Below, one piece after another: positions 43,046 through 51,016 of a stretch of DNA of 64,000 nucleotides (its first letter is position 1; the number at the start of each line of letters is the position of its first letter). The position numbers and the translations under genes were made by a program. The DNA is from Planctomycetota bacterium (GTDB taxonomy: Bacteria > Planctomycetota > Phycisphaerae > Phycisphaerales > Zrk34): NCBI GenBank assembly GCA_016125255.1, contig WGMD01000012.1, positions 124,001-188,000 on the forward strand, given 5' to 3'. The notes under the pieces were generated by a model. That model ran no database searches, was not told the DNA's origin, and saw only the letters and a program-made list of their open reading frames with translations.

Positions 43046-44485
43046 TCACGCCGCGGGGGCGCTTTGGAGCACGGCCCTGCGCAGGCGATCGACAAGCTGG
43101 TCGAGTCGGGCGTCGGTCACGCCGTCGGCTTCGGTGAGCGGGGTCTGGGCTGCGACCTGCTCGGCGAGGCGTTTGTGCGCGGTGACAATGGTCGAATGAT
43201 TGGGGCGGTGCAGGGCCTTGGCCAGTTCGGGGTAGCTGAGGGTGGTCATCTGCCTCGCGAGATAGATCGCCACGGACCGGGCGAGCACGACGCGTCGATG
43301 CCGCCCGCGGTCCATGAGCAGCGTCCGCTCGACGCCCATCTCGCGGCAGACGACGTCGATGATCTGCTCGACGCGCACCGGGCGACGATTGAGGCGCAGG
43401 TCATCGGGTTCGAGCAGGCGATGCACGAGCGACGCGCCGATGGGCCGATGACGGATCGCCGTCTCGCGCACCGCCGCCATCGCCGCCAGCCGCGCGAGCA
43501 GTCCCTCCATTTCGCGCACCGAGCCGGTGGGGTGATCGGCGAGCAGGTCGAGGGCTTCGTCGATGATGGTCATGCCGCGCCGCTGGGCCAAGGCGGCGAG
43601 AATCCGCCGGCGAAGATTCCGCTCGGGGGCCTCGACCTTGACGACCATGCCGCTCATGAAGCGCGACACCAGCGCCTGCGAGAACTGCTGAATCATCTTC
43701 GGATGCGCATCGGAGGCGAGGATGAGCCGGGCGCCCTGGAGATCCATCGCGTCGAAGGTGTGCAGGAATTCGGTCTGCGTGGCGGACTTGCTTGAAAAGA
43801 AGTGCACATCGTCGACCGCCAGCAGGTCCAGCCCGCGCAGCCGGCGGCGCAGCTCGCCCAGCCGGTTCTTCTGCACCGCCATGACGTACTGGTTGGTGAA
43901 CTGCTCGGCGGAGGTGTAGCACCATCGGCCGGTCGGATGCTGCTGGGCGTAACGCTGGCAGAGGCCCTGAAGCAGATGCGTCTTGCCCAGTCCGCAGGAA
44001 CCGTGAATGAACAGGGGGTTCATCGTCACCTGCGCCTCGTCGACCATGCGGCACGCGGCCGTGAACGCCAGTTCGTTGGACGAGCCGACGATGAAGTCGT
44101 CGAGCGTATGGCGCAGGGGGATGTGACGCGGGCGCGGCGGGGGGGCGGCCGGTACGGGGACCGCGGCGGCGGTTTCGGTCGTGCGATGTGGACCGGCCGG
44201 AGCGATCCTTCGCTCCGATACCGATCCGCAGGCGGGGTCCACGTGCAGGCGCACCTTGGCGGCGGGCCCCAGCTCCGCGGCGGCAAGCGCCTGAAGCTGC
44301 TCGTGGAAGTGGCCTTCGATCCAGTCGGCGACGAAGCGCGTCGGCACGGCGACGTTCAACGCCTCCGCGTCCGCCTCGACGCGGGCGGACTGGAACCACA
44401 TTTCGTATTTGCCGTCGCCCAGCGCGTCAGCCAGTTTTTGCGCAATGCGACAGCGATCGGAATTCAAGGACAGTTCACGGGTCAC
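43046..44485 (-). CDS. dnaA: Chromosomal replication initiator DnaA (divergent DNA-binding domain)
   Basis: 479 residues from GTG 44485, which has GGGGA upstream; an open frame continues to 44587. Domain I (about 10-80) has the WFQ...ADWIEGHF pattern. The AAA+ domain has Walker A GSCGLGKTHL, Walker B LLAVDDVHFF and the sensor 2 region SVREMEGLLARL. Domain IV reads ALHRPNHSTIVTAHKRL where most DnaA proteins have GRDHTTVLHACRK, so two of the key DnaA-box contact positions differ. No dnaN, recF or gyrB is adjacent. It may be one of several DnaA paralogues, or recognise a changed box. Confidence 0.92.
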   Translation of the reverse strand: MTRELSLNSDRCRIAQKLADALGDGKYEMWFQSARVEADAEALNVAVPTRFVADWIEGHFHEQLQALAAAELGPAAKVRLHVDPACGSVSERRIAPAGPHRTTETAAAVPVPAAPPPRPRHIPLRHTLDDFIVGSSNELAFTAACRMVDEAQVTMNPLFIHGSCGLGKTHLLQGLCQRYAQQHPTGRWCYTSAEQFTNQYVMAVQKNRLGELRRRLRGLDLLAVDDVHFFSSKSATQTEFLHTFDAMDLQGARLILASDAHPKMIQQFSQALVSRFMSGMVVKVEAPERNLRRRILAALAQRRGMTIIDEALDLLADHPTGSVREMEGLLARLAAMAAVRETAIRHRPIGASLVHRLLEPDDLRLNRRPVRVEQIIDVVCREMGVERTLLMDRGRHRRVVLARSVAIYLARQMTTLSYPELAKALHRPNHSTIVTAHKRLAEQVAAQTPLTEADGVTDARLDQLVDRLRRAVLQSAPAA

Positions 44486-44671
44486 GTCGTTCCCCAATGA
44501 GCGAGCGAAGTCGGGTTCACACACCCTGCCGCGCCGCGCGATCACCGCGCGTGCGTCAGGCACATCGACATCCGTGCGGAATTGCACACGCCTGTTGCGA
44601 CCGATGCCTCGTTGCCTCGTGTCGCGCTCCTGCGTGTGACGGACTCGATCTTCCGTGACCGAACAGGTCCA

Positions 44672-44699
44672 AGAATAAGCGACAACTTGATCGAGTCAA
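44672..44699 (-). promoter_or_regulatory. Putative dnaA promoter
   Basis: Reverse strand TTGACT (44699-44694), 16-base spacer, TATTCT (44677-44672). It would give a leader of about 180 bases before the GTG start. Confidence 0.5.
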
Positions 44700-44777
44700 T
44701 AGGTGAGAACGAGATGCGCGATGGGCGAGCATCACATAAGCTCGGCGCATCAAGCAGTTGAGCGCGGCAAAAAAGTT

Positions 44778-44821
44778 TTGTCCACCGTGCGCGGCGCGCG
44801 TGTTGAAAAGTTTGTGGAAAA
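44778..44821. promoter_or_regulatory. Possible DnaA-binding sites upstream of dnaA
   Basis: The complement of 44813-44821 reads TTTTCCACA, one base from the classical box, and 44778-44786 reads TTGTCCACC, two bases off. The gap 44486-44830 has no other feature I can support and no clear AT-rich unwinding element, so autoregulation is more likely than an origin. Confidence 0.3.
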
Positions 44822-44830
44822 GTTGATGGT

Positions 44831-45724
44831 TCACGCATGGGTCATCGTGCTGGCGCGATGCAATGATCGAATCAGCGCGACCTTGCGCGCCAGTCGTCGG
44901 AATCCGAAGCGCTTGTAGAGCGTCATCGCCGGCGCATTGGTTTCGTCGACGGCGAGCGTGATGTACGGCTCATCGCGCTGGGCGCACAGATGCAGCCCGC
45001 GCTGCATGAGCAGCGCGCCCAGTCCGCGCCCGCGATACGCCGCGCCGATGCCCAGATACACCAGTTCAACGCACTGCGCCGCCGGCACCGGATTGAGCAG
45101 TATCACGCCCGCCGGCTTGCCCCCGATGCGCAACAGCGTCCACAGCGCGGGGTCGAACACGCCCGTGGCGCGATGCCCCGCCAGTACATCCGGCGTGCAG
45201 CGCAGGCCTTGCAACGCCGGGCAGTCGAGCGTCCGCTCATAACTGGCGTCCAGCACGCTGACAAAATCACCGACCCGCGCTTCCTGATAGCTCTCAAAGG
45301 TCACATCCGCCGGCAGCGCGGGCGGCTGAGCATGACCCGGCACGCGCGTCTGCAAATAACAGAGCGTGGTGAGCGTCGTGAAGCCCGCATCGTCGAAGGC
45401 CCCGAGCCGCAGGTCGTCATCCGGGTCGATCAGTGCCTGTGCGAGCGTGACCTGCGACGGGGGGAGATCGGCGACGGCGGCGTCGATCAATTCGGCCATC
45501 GCCGCCACGTCCCGCCGGCGGTCCAGGCGGCTGGTGAACACCAGCCCGGTCCGTCCGGTCTGCGGGAGGACGACGGCGGCGTGATGAATCTCGCCGCGGG
45601 CGTCGAACGCGCCCCAGAGGTGTTCATTGGGCAAGGAGCCGGTGGCGACGTAATCGAGGAGCCGGCGGACCTGAGCCGCGGCCAGCGGGGCGGAATCGGT
45701 CTGGATGCGGCGGATCGTCGTCAT
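44831..45724 (-). CDS. GNAT-family N-acetyltransferase
   Basis: 297 residues from ATG 45724. The C-terminal GNAT domain (about 150-290) is complete, with the acetyl-CoA loop LGIGAAYRGRGLGALLM and later NAPAMTLYKRFGFRRL. The N-terminal half is weakly similar in fold, so the protein may be a tandem GNAT, as in mycothiol synthase-like proteins, with only the second half binding acetyl-CoA. The substrate is unknown. It is upstream of dnaA on the same strand, 132 bases before the dnaA promoter. Confidence 0.88.
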   Translation of the reverse strand: MTTIRRIQTDSAPLAAAQVRRLLDYVATGSLPNEHLWGAFDARGEIHHAAVVLPQTGRTGLVFTSRLDRRRDVAAMAELIDAAVADLPPSQVTLAQALIDPDDDLRLGAFDDAGFTTLTTLCYLQTRVPGHAQPPALPADVTFESYQEARVGDFVSVLDASYERTLDCPALQGLRCTPDVLAGHRATGVFDPALWTLLRIGGKPAGVILLNPVPAAQCVELVYLGIGAAYRGRGLGALLMQRGLHLCAQRDEPYITLAVDETNAPAMTLYKRFGFRRLARKVALIRSLHRASTMTHA

Positions 45725-45748
45725 GGTAAGACTGCGGCGAATAAGGTT

Positions 45749-45776
45749 TTGACGGCTGGGCGACTGATGGTAGAAT
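45749..45776 (+). promoter_or_regulatory. Promoter for the exported protein at 45812
   Basis: TTGACG at 45749-45754 and TAGAAT at 45771-45776 with a 16-base spacer, a close match to the sigma70 consensus. Confidence 0.55.
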
Positions 45777-45811
45777 ACCAAATCAGCCCTTGCCAACGGG
45801 AGGTGCGCCGC

Positions 45812-46438
45812 GTGAAAGCTTTTTCATCGATGCTGGTGGTTCTGACGGTCGTGGCGGCGGCGGCGCTTTCGTTCGTGCCCGCATTCGCCGAGGCGCCGGA
45901 GCCGGATGTCGTGCCGTCGAGTTGGGAACTGGGCTTCAAGTATCACACGCCCGCGGTGATCAGTGTCCGCCTGCCCGGTGAGGACAAGCCCCGGCTGTAC
46001 TGGTACATGACATACACGGTGACGAACGGCACGGGCGAGGACCAGCTTTTCGTGCCGGATGCGGTGCTATTGACGGATGCGGGCGATCTGATGCAGGCCA
46101 ACCGCTCGGTGCCCCCGACCGTGTTCAAGGCCATCAAGAGCCATCTGGATAATCCGCTGCTCGAAAGCCCGACGCAGATCATCGGCAAACTGCTTCAGGG
46201 GCCCGACAACGCCAAGGACGGCGTGTTCATCTGGGAACTGCCCAACCATGACGTCGACCACCTGACCTTTTTCATCGGCGGTCTGAGCGGCGAGACGCAC
46301 GAAGTCAAGGACGAAGCGACGGGCGATGTGCACCTGCTTCGCAAAACGCTCATGGTCGAATACCAGTCCCCCGGCGACGAGTCGCATGCGGAGATTAAGC
46401 CCTTCATCAAAAAAGGCCAGGACTGGGTCGTCCGCTGA
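45812..46438 (+). CDS. Exported protein of unknown function
   Basis: 208 residues from GTG 45812, with GGGAGG eight bases upstream; the frame is open far upstream but that part is antisense to the GNAT gene. A signal peptide ends near VPAFAEAP. The mature part is a beta-rich domain (LYWYMTYTVTNGTGEDQLFVPD, VFIWELPNHDVDHLTFFIGG). It looks like an Ig-like or lipoprotein-type planctomycete family, with no motif I can name. It occupies the place before rpmA where rplU is expected. Confidence 0.75.
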   Translation: MKAFSSMLVVLTVVAAAALSFVPAFAEAPEPDVVPSSWELGFKYHTPAVISVRLPGEDKPRLYWYMTYTVTNGTGEDQLFVPDAVLLTDAGDLMQANRSVPPTVFKAIKSHLDNPLLESPTQIIGKLLQGPDNAKDGVFIWELPNHDVDHLTFFIGGLSGETHEVKDEATGDVHLLRKTLMVEYQSPGDESHAEIKPFIKKGQDWVVR

Positions 46439-46507
46439 CCCCCGGTAGCTGGGTTCGGGCTTACGGCTGGCGCCTGAAACCTGAATCCTTGAAGCGATTT
46501 TCCCCGC

Positions 46508-46536
46508 TTGCCCGACGGCCCCGTCCCCGCTATACT
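46508..46536 (+). promoter_or_regulatory. Promoter for rpmA
   Basis: TTGCCC at 46508-46513 and TATACT at 46531-46536 with a 17-base spacer, 28 bases before the rpmA start; AAGGA lies at 46552-46556. Confidence 0.5.
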
Positions 46537-46564
46537 CCCCGACCCTATTTGAAGGACCTGCGTC

Positions 46565-46810
46565 ATGGCACATAAGAAGGGACAAGGCTCGACCCGCAAC
46601 GGGCGCGACTCCAATCCGCAGTACCGCGGCATCAAGCTCTACGGCGGCCAGATGGCCAAAGCCGGGGCGATCATCGTCCGCCAGTGCGGCACCGTCTTCA
46701 AGCCCGGCTACCAGGTCGCCCGCGCCAAGGACGACTCGCTCTTCGCCCTCGTCCCCGGCCGCGTCCGATTCTCCGGCCGTCGCGTCCACATCGACAGCGT
46801 CGAAGCTTAA
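46565..46810 (+). CDS. rpmA: 50S ribosomal protein bL27
   Basis: 81 residues, a full-length bL27: [19 protein letters not shown] start, [19 protein letters not shown], and TVFKPG. The N-terminal tail begins directly with the AHKKG motif that reaches the peptidyl transferase centre, so no propeptide is present. The usual upstream partner rplU (bL21) is absent. A terminator follows, and obg is the next gene, so the common rplU-rpmA-obg cluster is only partly kept. Confidence 0.97.
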   Translation: MAHKKGQGSTRNGRDSNPQYRGIKLYGGQMAKAGAIIVRQCGTVFKPGYQVARAKDDSLFALVPGRVRFSGRRVHIDSVEA

Positions 46811-46841
46811 ACCGTCAGGTTTCAGCCATCAGCAATCAGCA

Positions 46842-46868
46842 GGGCGCTACGTGTGTAGCGCCCTTTTT
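46842..46868 (+). terminator. Terminator after rpmA
   Basis: GGGCGCTAC, a four-base GTGT loop, its complement GTAGCGCCC and a five-T run. It begins 31 bases after the rpmA stop and would separate rpmA from obg. Confidence 0.85.
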
Positions 46869-46887
46869 CTATGCCCCGCCGGACGCC

Positions 46888-47003
46888 AATGACCAATGAC
46901 CAAATCCCAATGACCAATGAAGGAACGGCCTTCGGCCTCTTTCACAGAGTCATTTGAGCATTCCGTCATTCCCTTGGTCATTGGTGCTTGGACATTGGTC
47001 ATT
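46888..47003. repeat. Palindromic repeat element, family A copy 2
   Basis: Thirty-base arms (46888-46917 and 46974-47003) pair with about four mismatches and enclose GGAACGGCCTTCGGCC. The units and core match the copy at 38077-38191. It ends eight bases before the obg start, the same geometry as copy 1 before the PHP gene. Confidence 0.85.
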
Positions 47004-47011
47004 TCCCCATC

Positions 47012-48019
47012 ATGCTTGTCGATCAGGCCATCATCCATGTCAAAGCCGGCAACGGCGGCGACGGTAAAGTCAGCTTCCGACGCGAGGCGTTCGTCCCCAA
47101 GGGCGGACCCGACGGCGGCGACGGCGGGCAGGGCGGTGACGTCTATCTCGTCGCCACGCCCGGCGTCGATACACTGCTCGACATGACCGGTCGCCACCAC
47201 TGGTCCGCCGAGCATGGCGAGCCCGGCGGATCGAAGGGCATGACCGGCAAATCCGGCGAAGACCTCACCATCAAAATCCCCCCCGGCACACTCGTCTACG
47301 ATGACGAAACCGGCAAGCTCATCGACGACATGGACACGCCCGGCAAGTCCCTGCTCATCGCACGCGGCGGCACCGGCGGGTTCGGCAACGAACACTTCAA
47401 ATCCGCCACCCATCAAGTCCCCCGCGAGCACACCCCCGGCACCCCCGGCGAAGCCAAAACCCTCCGGTTCGAACTCAAACTCATCGCCGACGTCGGCCTC
47501 GTTGGAAAGCCCAACGCCGGCAAGTCCACGCTGCTCTCCCGCATCTCAAAAGCCCGCCCCAAAATCGCCGACTACCCCTTCACCACGCTTGAACCCCAAC
47601 TCGGCATCGCACAGCTCTCCGGCTTCCGCCGCCTCGTCGTCGCCGACATCCCCGGCCTCATCGCCGGCGCATCCCACGGGGCCGGCCTCGGTTTCGAATT
47701 CCTCCGCCACATCGAACGCACCCGCATCCTGGTCCACCTTCTGGAAGTCGAGCCCACCGACGGCTCCGATCCGATCGACAACTACCGCACCATCCACGAT
47801 GAACTCGCCCGGTATTCGCCCATCCTTGCCTCCAAACCCGTCATCGTCGCCGTCTCCAAAACCGACACCCTCGGCGGCGACGAAGACGCCGCCACCGCCG
47901 CCGCCATGCTCAGCGCCGAACTGAACCTCCCCGTCCTCCCGCTGAGTTCCATCACCGGCCGCGGCCTCACCGAACTCCTCGAAAAATGCTGGTCCACACT
48001 CCACCCGAGCGCCGACTGA
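47012..48019 (+). CDS. obg: GTPase Obg
   Basis: 335 residues. The Gly-rich Obg fold (HVKAGNGGDGKVSFRREAFVPKG) fills 1-157. The G domain has GKPNAGKST near residue 164, switch FTTLEPQLG, DIPGLIAGASHGAGLG, SKTD in place of NKxD for guanine contact, and SSITG. The protein ends soon after, so the C-terminal OCT domain is absent. Obg takes part in 50S assembly and growth control. The start follows repeat A2 directly, with no Shine-Dalgarno. Confidence 0.96.
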   Translation: MLVDQAIIHVKAGNGGDGKVSFRREAFVPKGGPDGGDGGQGGDVYLVATPGVDTLLDMTGRHHWSAEHGEPGGSKGMTGKSGEDLTIKIPPGTLVYDDETGKLIDDMDTPGKSLLIARGGTGGFGNEHFKSATHQVPREHTPGTPGEAKTLRFELKLIADVGLVGKPNAGKSTLLSRISKARPKIADYPFTTLEPQLGIAQLSGFRRLVVADIPGLIAGASHGAGLGFEFLRHIERTRILVHLLEVEPTDGSDPIDNYRTIHDELARYSPILASKPVIVAVSKTDTLGGDEDAATAAAMLSAELNLPVLPLSSITGRGLTELLEKCWSTLHPSAD

Positions 48020-48051
48020 ACCCGCTCGCGGCTTCGCCTATACTCCCCCCT

Positions 48052-48792
48052 ATGTCCATCACCCTCATCGCCATCAGCGTCGGCAATTCGCGCACACAGA
48101 TCGGCTCGTTCGATGGGACGAACCTGCTCGCTTCGCACACGATCGCCAATGATGCGCTCAATACGTTGCCCGGCCTTCTGGCCGAGCTCGGCGAGGCGCC
48201 GGCGATTTTTCTCAGCTCGGTCAACGAACCGGTGGCGGAGCGCATCAGCGCCATGATCGAGGCCGACCTCGTGCGCGTCGAGCGCGATGTGAACATTCCC
48301 ATCGGGCGCAAGCTCGATGTCGAATCCATCGTCGGCGAGGATCGACTGCTCAACGCCGCCGCGGCCTTCGATCAGATCAAGCAGGCGGTGATCATCGTCG
48401 ACGCGGGCACCGCCCTGACCGTCGACTTCGTCGATGGCGAAGGCACGTTCCACGGCGGGGCGATCCTGCCCGGCGCCCGCATGATGCTCCGCGCCATGCA
48501 CGAATACACCGCGCAGCTTCCGCTCATCGACCTCGCCGAGCCCGACGAACCCATCGGGCACTCGACCCGGCAGGCCATGTTGACCGGCGTCGTCAACGGT
48601 CTGCGCGGCGCGGTGCGTGAACTCGTCGAGAAATTCGCCGAAGTCTACCGGGGCTACCCGAAAGTGATCGCCACCGGCGGGGATGCGGCGCTGCTTTTTG
48701 AGCGCTATGATCTGATAGAAGCCATCGTGCCGGATCTGACGTTGCGCGGCATGGCCCTGACGCATCGCACCGCGACAAGTCAGTCCGAGTAA
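48052..48792 (+). CDS. coaX: Type III pantothenate kinase CoaX (unusual first motif)
   Basis: 246 residues of the ASKHA fold. VGEDRLLNAAAA, VDAGTALTVDFV, HGGAILPGARMM and ATGGDA are all typical CoaX motifs. The first phosphate motif, normally DxGNT or DxGNS near residue 6-8, reads ISVGNS, with Ser where the metal-linked Asp should be. Activity should be tested. CoaX makes 4'-phosphopantothenate for coenzyme A. TATACT ends seven bases before the ATG and there is no ribosome binding site, so the transcript may be leaderless. Confidence 0.9.
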   Translation: MSITLIAISVGNSRTQIGSFDGTNLLASHTIANDALNTLPGLLAELGEAPAIFLSSVNEPVAERISAMIEADLVRVERDVNIPIGRKLDVESIVGEDRLLNAAAAFDQIKQAVIIVDAGTALTVDFVDGEGTFHGGAILPGARMMLRAMHEYTAQLPLIDLAEPDEPIGHSTRQAMLTGVVNGLRGAVRELVEKFAEVYRGYPKVIATGGDAALLFERYDLIEAIVPDLTLRGMALTHRTATSQSE

Positions 48793-48804
48793 TCGGAGAC
48801 GCAC

Positions 48805-49317
48805 ATGTCGCCGCAGAGCAACACACCCAGCCCGCAACAGACGCTTCTGGTCTTGCGCATCATCTGGGGCGCGATGCTCATGGGCATTCTCGTCTTCGCG
48901 TTCGCTGCGATCGCACTGGCGATGAACGAAAACGCCGCCAAACCGGCGATGGACGAAGCGACGACCAATCTGCTTTTCTACATCTCGATCGGTCTCGTCG
49001 TCGTGCTCATTCCGTTGGCGATGTTCATGCGCGGGCAGATTCACAAGAGCGGCTGGGTCGGCGATGTCGTGACCCCGTCCAAATACGCCGCCGGCAACAT
49101 CATCGCGTTCGCCCTGTGCGAAGGCCCCGCCTTTTTCTCGTTGATCGTCGTGCTCCTCACGCACTCGATCGTGCCGCAGATCGTGCCCGGCGGCGTGGCG
49201 GTGCTGTTTCTGATCCTCATGTTTCCCAACGGCCGGGCGATGTTCGCGCCGGCCGATGCGTCCCTTGTCTCGCGAACCGAAAGGAGTGCTGAACATGATC
49301 CCGTCACCGAACGCTGA
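48805..49317 (+). CDS. Small multi-span membrane protein
   Basis: 170 residues with four predicted membrane helices (about 18-40, 55-75, 95-120, 125-142) and a short hydrophilic tail. GGAG lies eight bases before the ATG. No family recognised. The next gene overlaps its 3' end and encodes another four-helix membrane protein of exactly the same length with similar topology, so the two are probably paralogous subunits of one membrane complex. Confidence 0.78.
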   Translation: MSPQSNTPSPQQTLLVLRIIWGAMLMGILVFAFAAIALAMNENAAKPAMDEATTNLLFYISIGLVVVLIPLAMFMRGQIHKSGWVGDVVTPSKYAAGNIIAFALCEGPAFFSLIVVLLTHSIVPQIVPGGVAVLFLILMFPNGRAMFAPADASLVSRTERSAEHDPVTER

Positions 49318-49807
49318 CGCCCCCATGAGCGCCTCCGCCGCGCTGCGGAGAGCCATGCTCACGTGGTTCGTCCTCGTTATGATCGTCGCCTGCGCCCTGA
49401 GTCTGACGCTCGTGCAGCTCACCGCCGCCTCGACCGCGTCGGGCGCCGAAGCCGGGACGCAGCACGTCGACGGCTGGTTCGTCCTCTCGATGATCATGCT
49501 CGGCCTGCTCACGCCCGCGTGCATCGTCTCGCACTGGATGCTCTTCCGCCATTACTGGAAAGACGGCATCGTGCAGCCGCACGGATACCTCAAGGCGTCG
49601 GTCGTCCTCTGGACCGGGCTGTCAGTGGCGTGCATCGTCGTGTGCATCGGGGCGGTCATGCGCAATGTGTTCATGCCCGACCTGCTCCTGGCCGTGCCCG
49701 AATTCGCACTGCTGGTGCTCAGTTGGCCCAACGGATGGGCCATGACGCACCCGGTTCCGCGCGAGTTTGAAGACGATCAGGAGATCCTGCATCTGCAGGG
49801 CGTCTGA
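49295..49807 (+). CDS. Small multi-span membrane protein, partner of 48805
   Basis: 170 residues from ATG 49295, with AAAGGAG seven bases upstream. Four hydrophobic helices; the last ends in a PNGWAM motif that echoes PNGRAM at the same place in the preceding protein. The gene overlaps its neighbour by 23 bases. This shared end motif and length argue for duplication. Function unknown. Confidence 0.78.
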   Translation: MIPSPNADAPMSASAALRRAMLTWFVLVMIVACALSLTLVQLTAASTASGAEAGTQHVDGWFVLSMIMLGLLTPACIVSHWMLFRHYWKDGIVQPHGYLKASVVLWTGLSVACIVVCIGAVMRNVFMPDLLLAVPEFALLVLSWPNGWAMTHPVPREFEDDQEILHLQGV

Positions 49808-49810
49808 TGC

Positions 49811-50848
49811 ATGACTGACGTCCGCTTCACCGTCGCCACCGCCCCCGCCCCCGGAGCCATCGGCCTCATCGAACTCCGCGGCTCGGGCGTCGGCGACGTC
49901 GTGTCGCGCCTGACCGGCTCCGCGCTCACCGATCGCGCCCGACTCGCCGACTTCGCCGGCATCGACGAAGGCCTCGTCGTCCCGCTCCGCCCCGATGTCT
50001 GCCAGCTCATGCCCCACGCCGGCCCGCGCGTCATGCAGCGCCTCGCCGATCAACTCATCGCCCTTGGCGCTTCGCCCGACACCGATGCCTCCCCGCGCGA
50101 TCTGTACCCCGAAGCCGCCAGCGACTTCGACGCCGACCTATTGCACGCCCTCGCTTTCGCCGCCTCTCCCGCCGCCATCGACCTGCTCCTGGATCAACCC
50201 CGCCGCTGGCGCACCCACCTCGCCTCACCGTTGAGCGACGCCGCCAGCGGCGTGCTTTCCTCCTCCCCCCTCGACCATCTCTTAAAACCGCCGACCGTCG
50301 TCCTCATCGGTCCCCCCAACGTCGGCAAATCGACATTGAGCAATCTCGTGCTCGGCCGCGCCATGAGTCTGACCGCCGACCTGCCCGGCACGACGCGCGA
50401 CTGGGTCGCCGCCCTCGCGCAGTTGCCCACGCCGATCGGCGAAGTCGCCGTCCGATGGTTCGACACGCCGGGCTTGCGCGACAGCGATGACCCGATCGAG
50501 CAGCGCGCCATCGCGCTGGCCCGCCGCCTGATCGCCTCCGCCGATGTGCTTATCGCTCTGACCGAACCGTCGGTCGCTTTTCCGCCCGCCGAAGCGCTGC
50601 CGCGGACGCCCGACCTGTTCGTGCTCAACAAGTCCGATCTTTCGACAGCCCCGCCGCCGCCGGATGTGCTGCCCGTCAGCGCCTTGAAAAACGAAGGCCT
50701 GCCCGCGCTTTCCGCCGCGATCGCCCGCGTGCTGGGTCTTGAAGACGTCGGGTCCGACGCGCCGTGGGCCTTCTCGCCGCCGCTGCGACAACGGGTCCAA
50801 ACCGGCGACGTGCCGGGCCTGCGGGCGTACATGCGGGAAGCCCGATAA
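49811..50848 (+). CDS. Short MnmE (TrmE)-like GTPase
   Basis: 345 residues against about 450 for MnmE. The first 45 residues resemble the MnmE N-terminal domain (ATAPAPGAIGLIEL). The G domain has GPPNVGKST near 166, the switch ADLPGTTRD, DTPGLRDSDDPIEQ, NKSDL and VSALKNEG, all in MnmE style. The helical domain around it is shortened and the C-terminal CIGK motif, whose Cys is needed for tRNA wobble-uridine modification, is missing. It is therefore a divergent relative and may not modify tRNA. It starts three bases after the preceding membrane protein gene. Confidence 0.85.
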   Translation: MTDVRFTVATAPAPGAIGLIELRGSGVGDVVSRLTGSALTDRARLADFAGIDEGLVVPLRPDVCQLMPHAGPRVMQRLADQLIALGASPDTDASPRDLYPEAASDFDADLLHALAFAASPAAIDLLLDQPRRWRTHLASPLSDAASGVLSSSPLDHLLKPPTVVLIGPPNVGKSTLSNLVLGRAMSLTADLPGTTRDWVAALAQLPTPIGEVAVRWFDTPGLRDSDDPIEQRAIALARRLIASADVLIALTEPSVAFPPAEALPRTPDLFVLNKSDLSTAPPPPDVLPVSALKNEGLPALSAAIARVLGLEDVGSDAPWAFSPPLRQRVQTGDVPGLRAYMREAR

Positions 50849-50958
50849 ATTTTCCATTTTCCATTTTTCAGTTGCCATTTTCCATTGCCCAACCGCGCGT
50901 GACGGCCCCTCGCTCCGTCAATGGAAAATGGAAAATGACCATTGGAAAATGGAAAATA
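50849..50958. repeat. Palindromic repeat element, family B copy 2
   Basis: CCATTTTCC-type units on the left and ATGGAAAATGG-type units on the right, with a GC-rich centre. It starts right at the stop codon of the MnmE-like gene. The same units occur at 42955-43036. Confidence 0.75.
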
Positions 50959-50977
50959 TTCCCCGTCCCGCCCCGCG

Positions 50978-51006
50978 TTGCCGCCTCTTGTTGAGCGGGC
51001 TAAACT
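50978..51006 (+). promoter_or_regulatory. Promoter for the lipoprotein at 51017, probable leaderless start
   Basis: TTGCCG at 50978-50983, 17-base spacer, TAAACT at 51001-51006, then ten bases to the ATG. Confidence 0.45.
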
Positions 51007-51016
51007 ATGGGCTCTG

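Noticed and set aside
44486-44830. Replication origin
   Set aside because: Only one near-consensus DnaA box and one weak match, no AT-rich unwinding region, and no typical origin genes nearby. Left as possible DnaA autoregulation.
38077-47003. CRISPR array
   Set aside because: The repeated units are inverted and nested within single hairpins, not direct repeats with unique spacers, and no cas gene is present.
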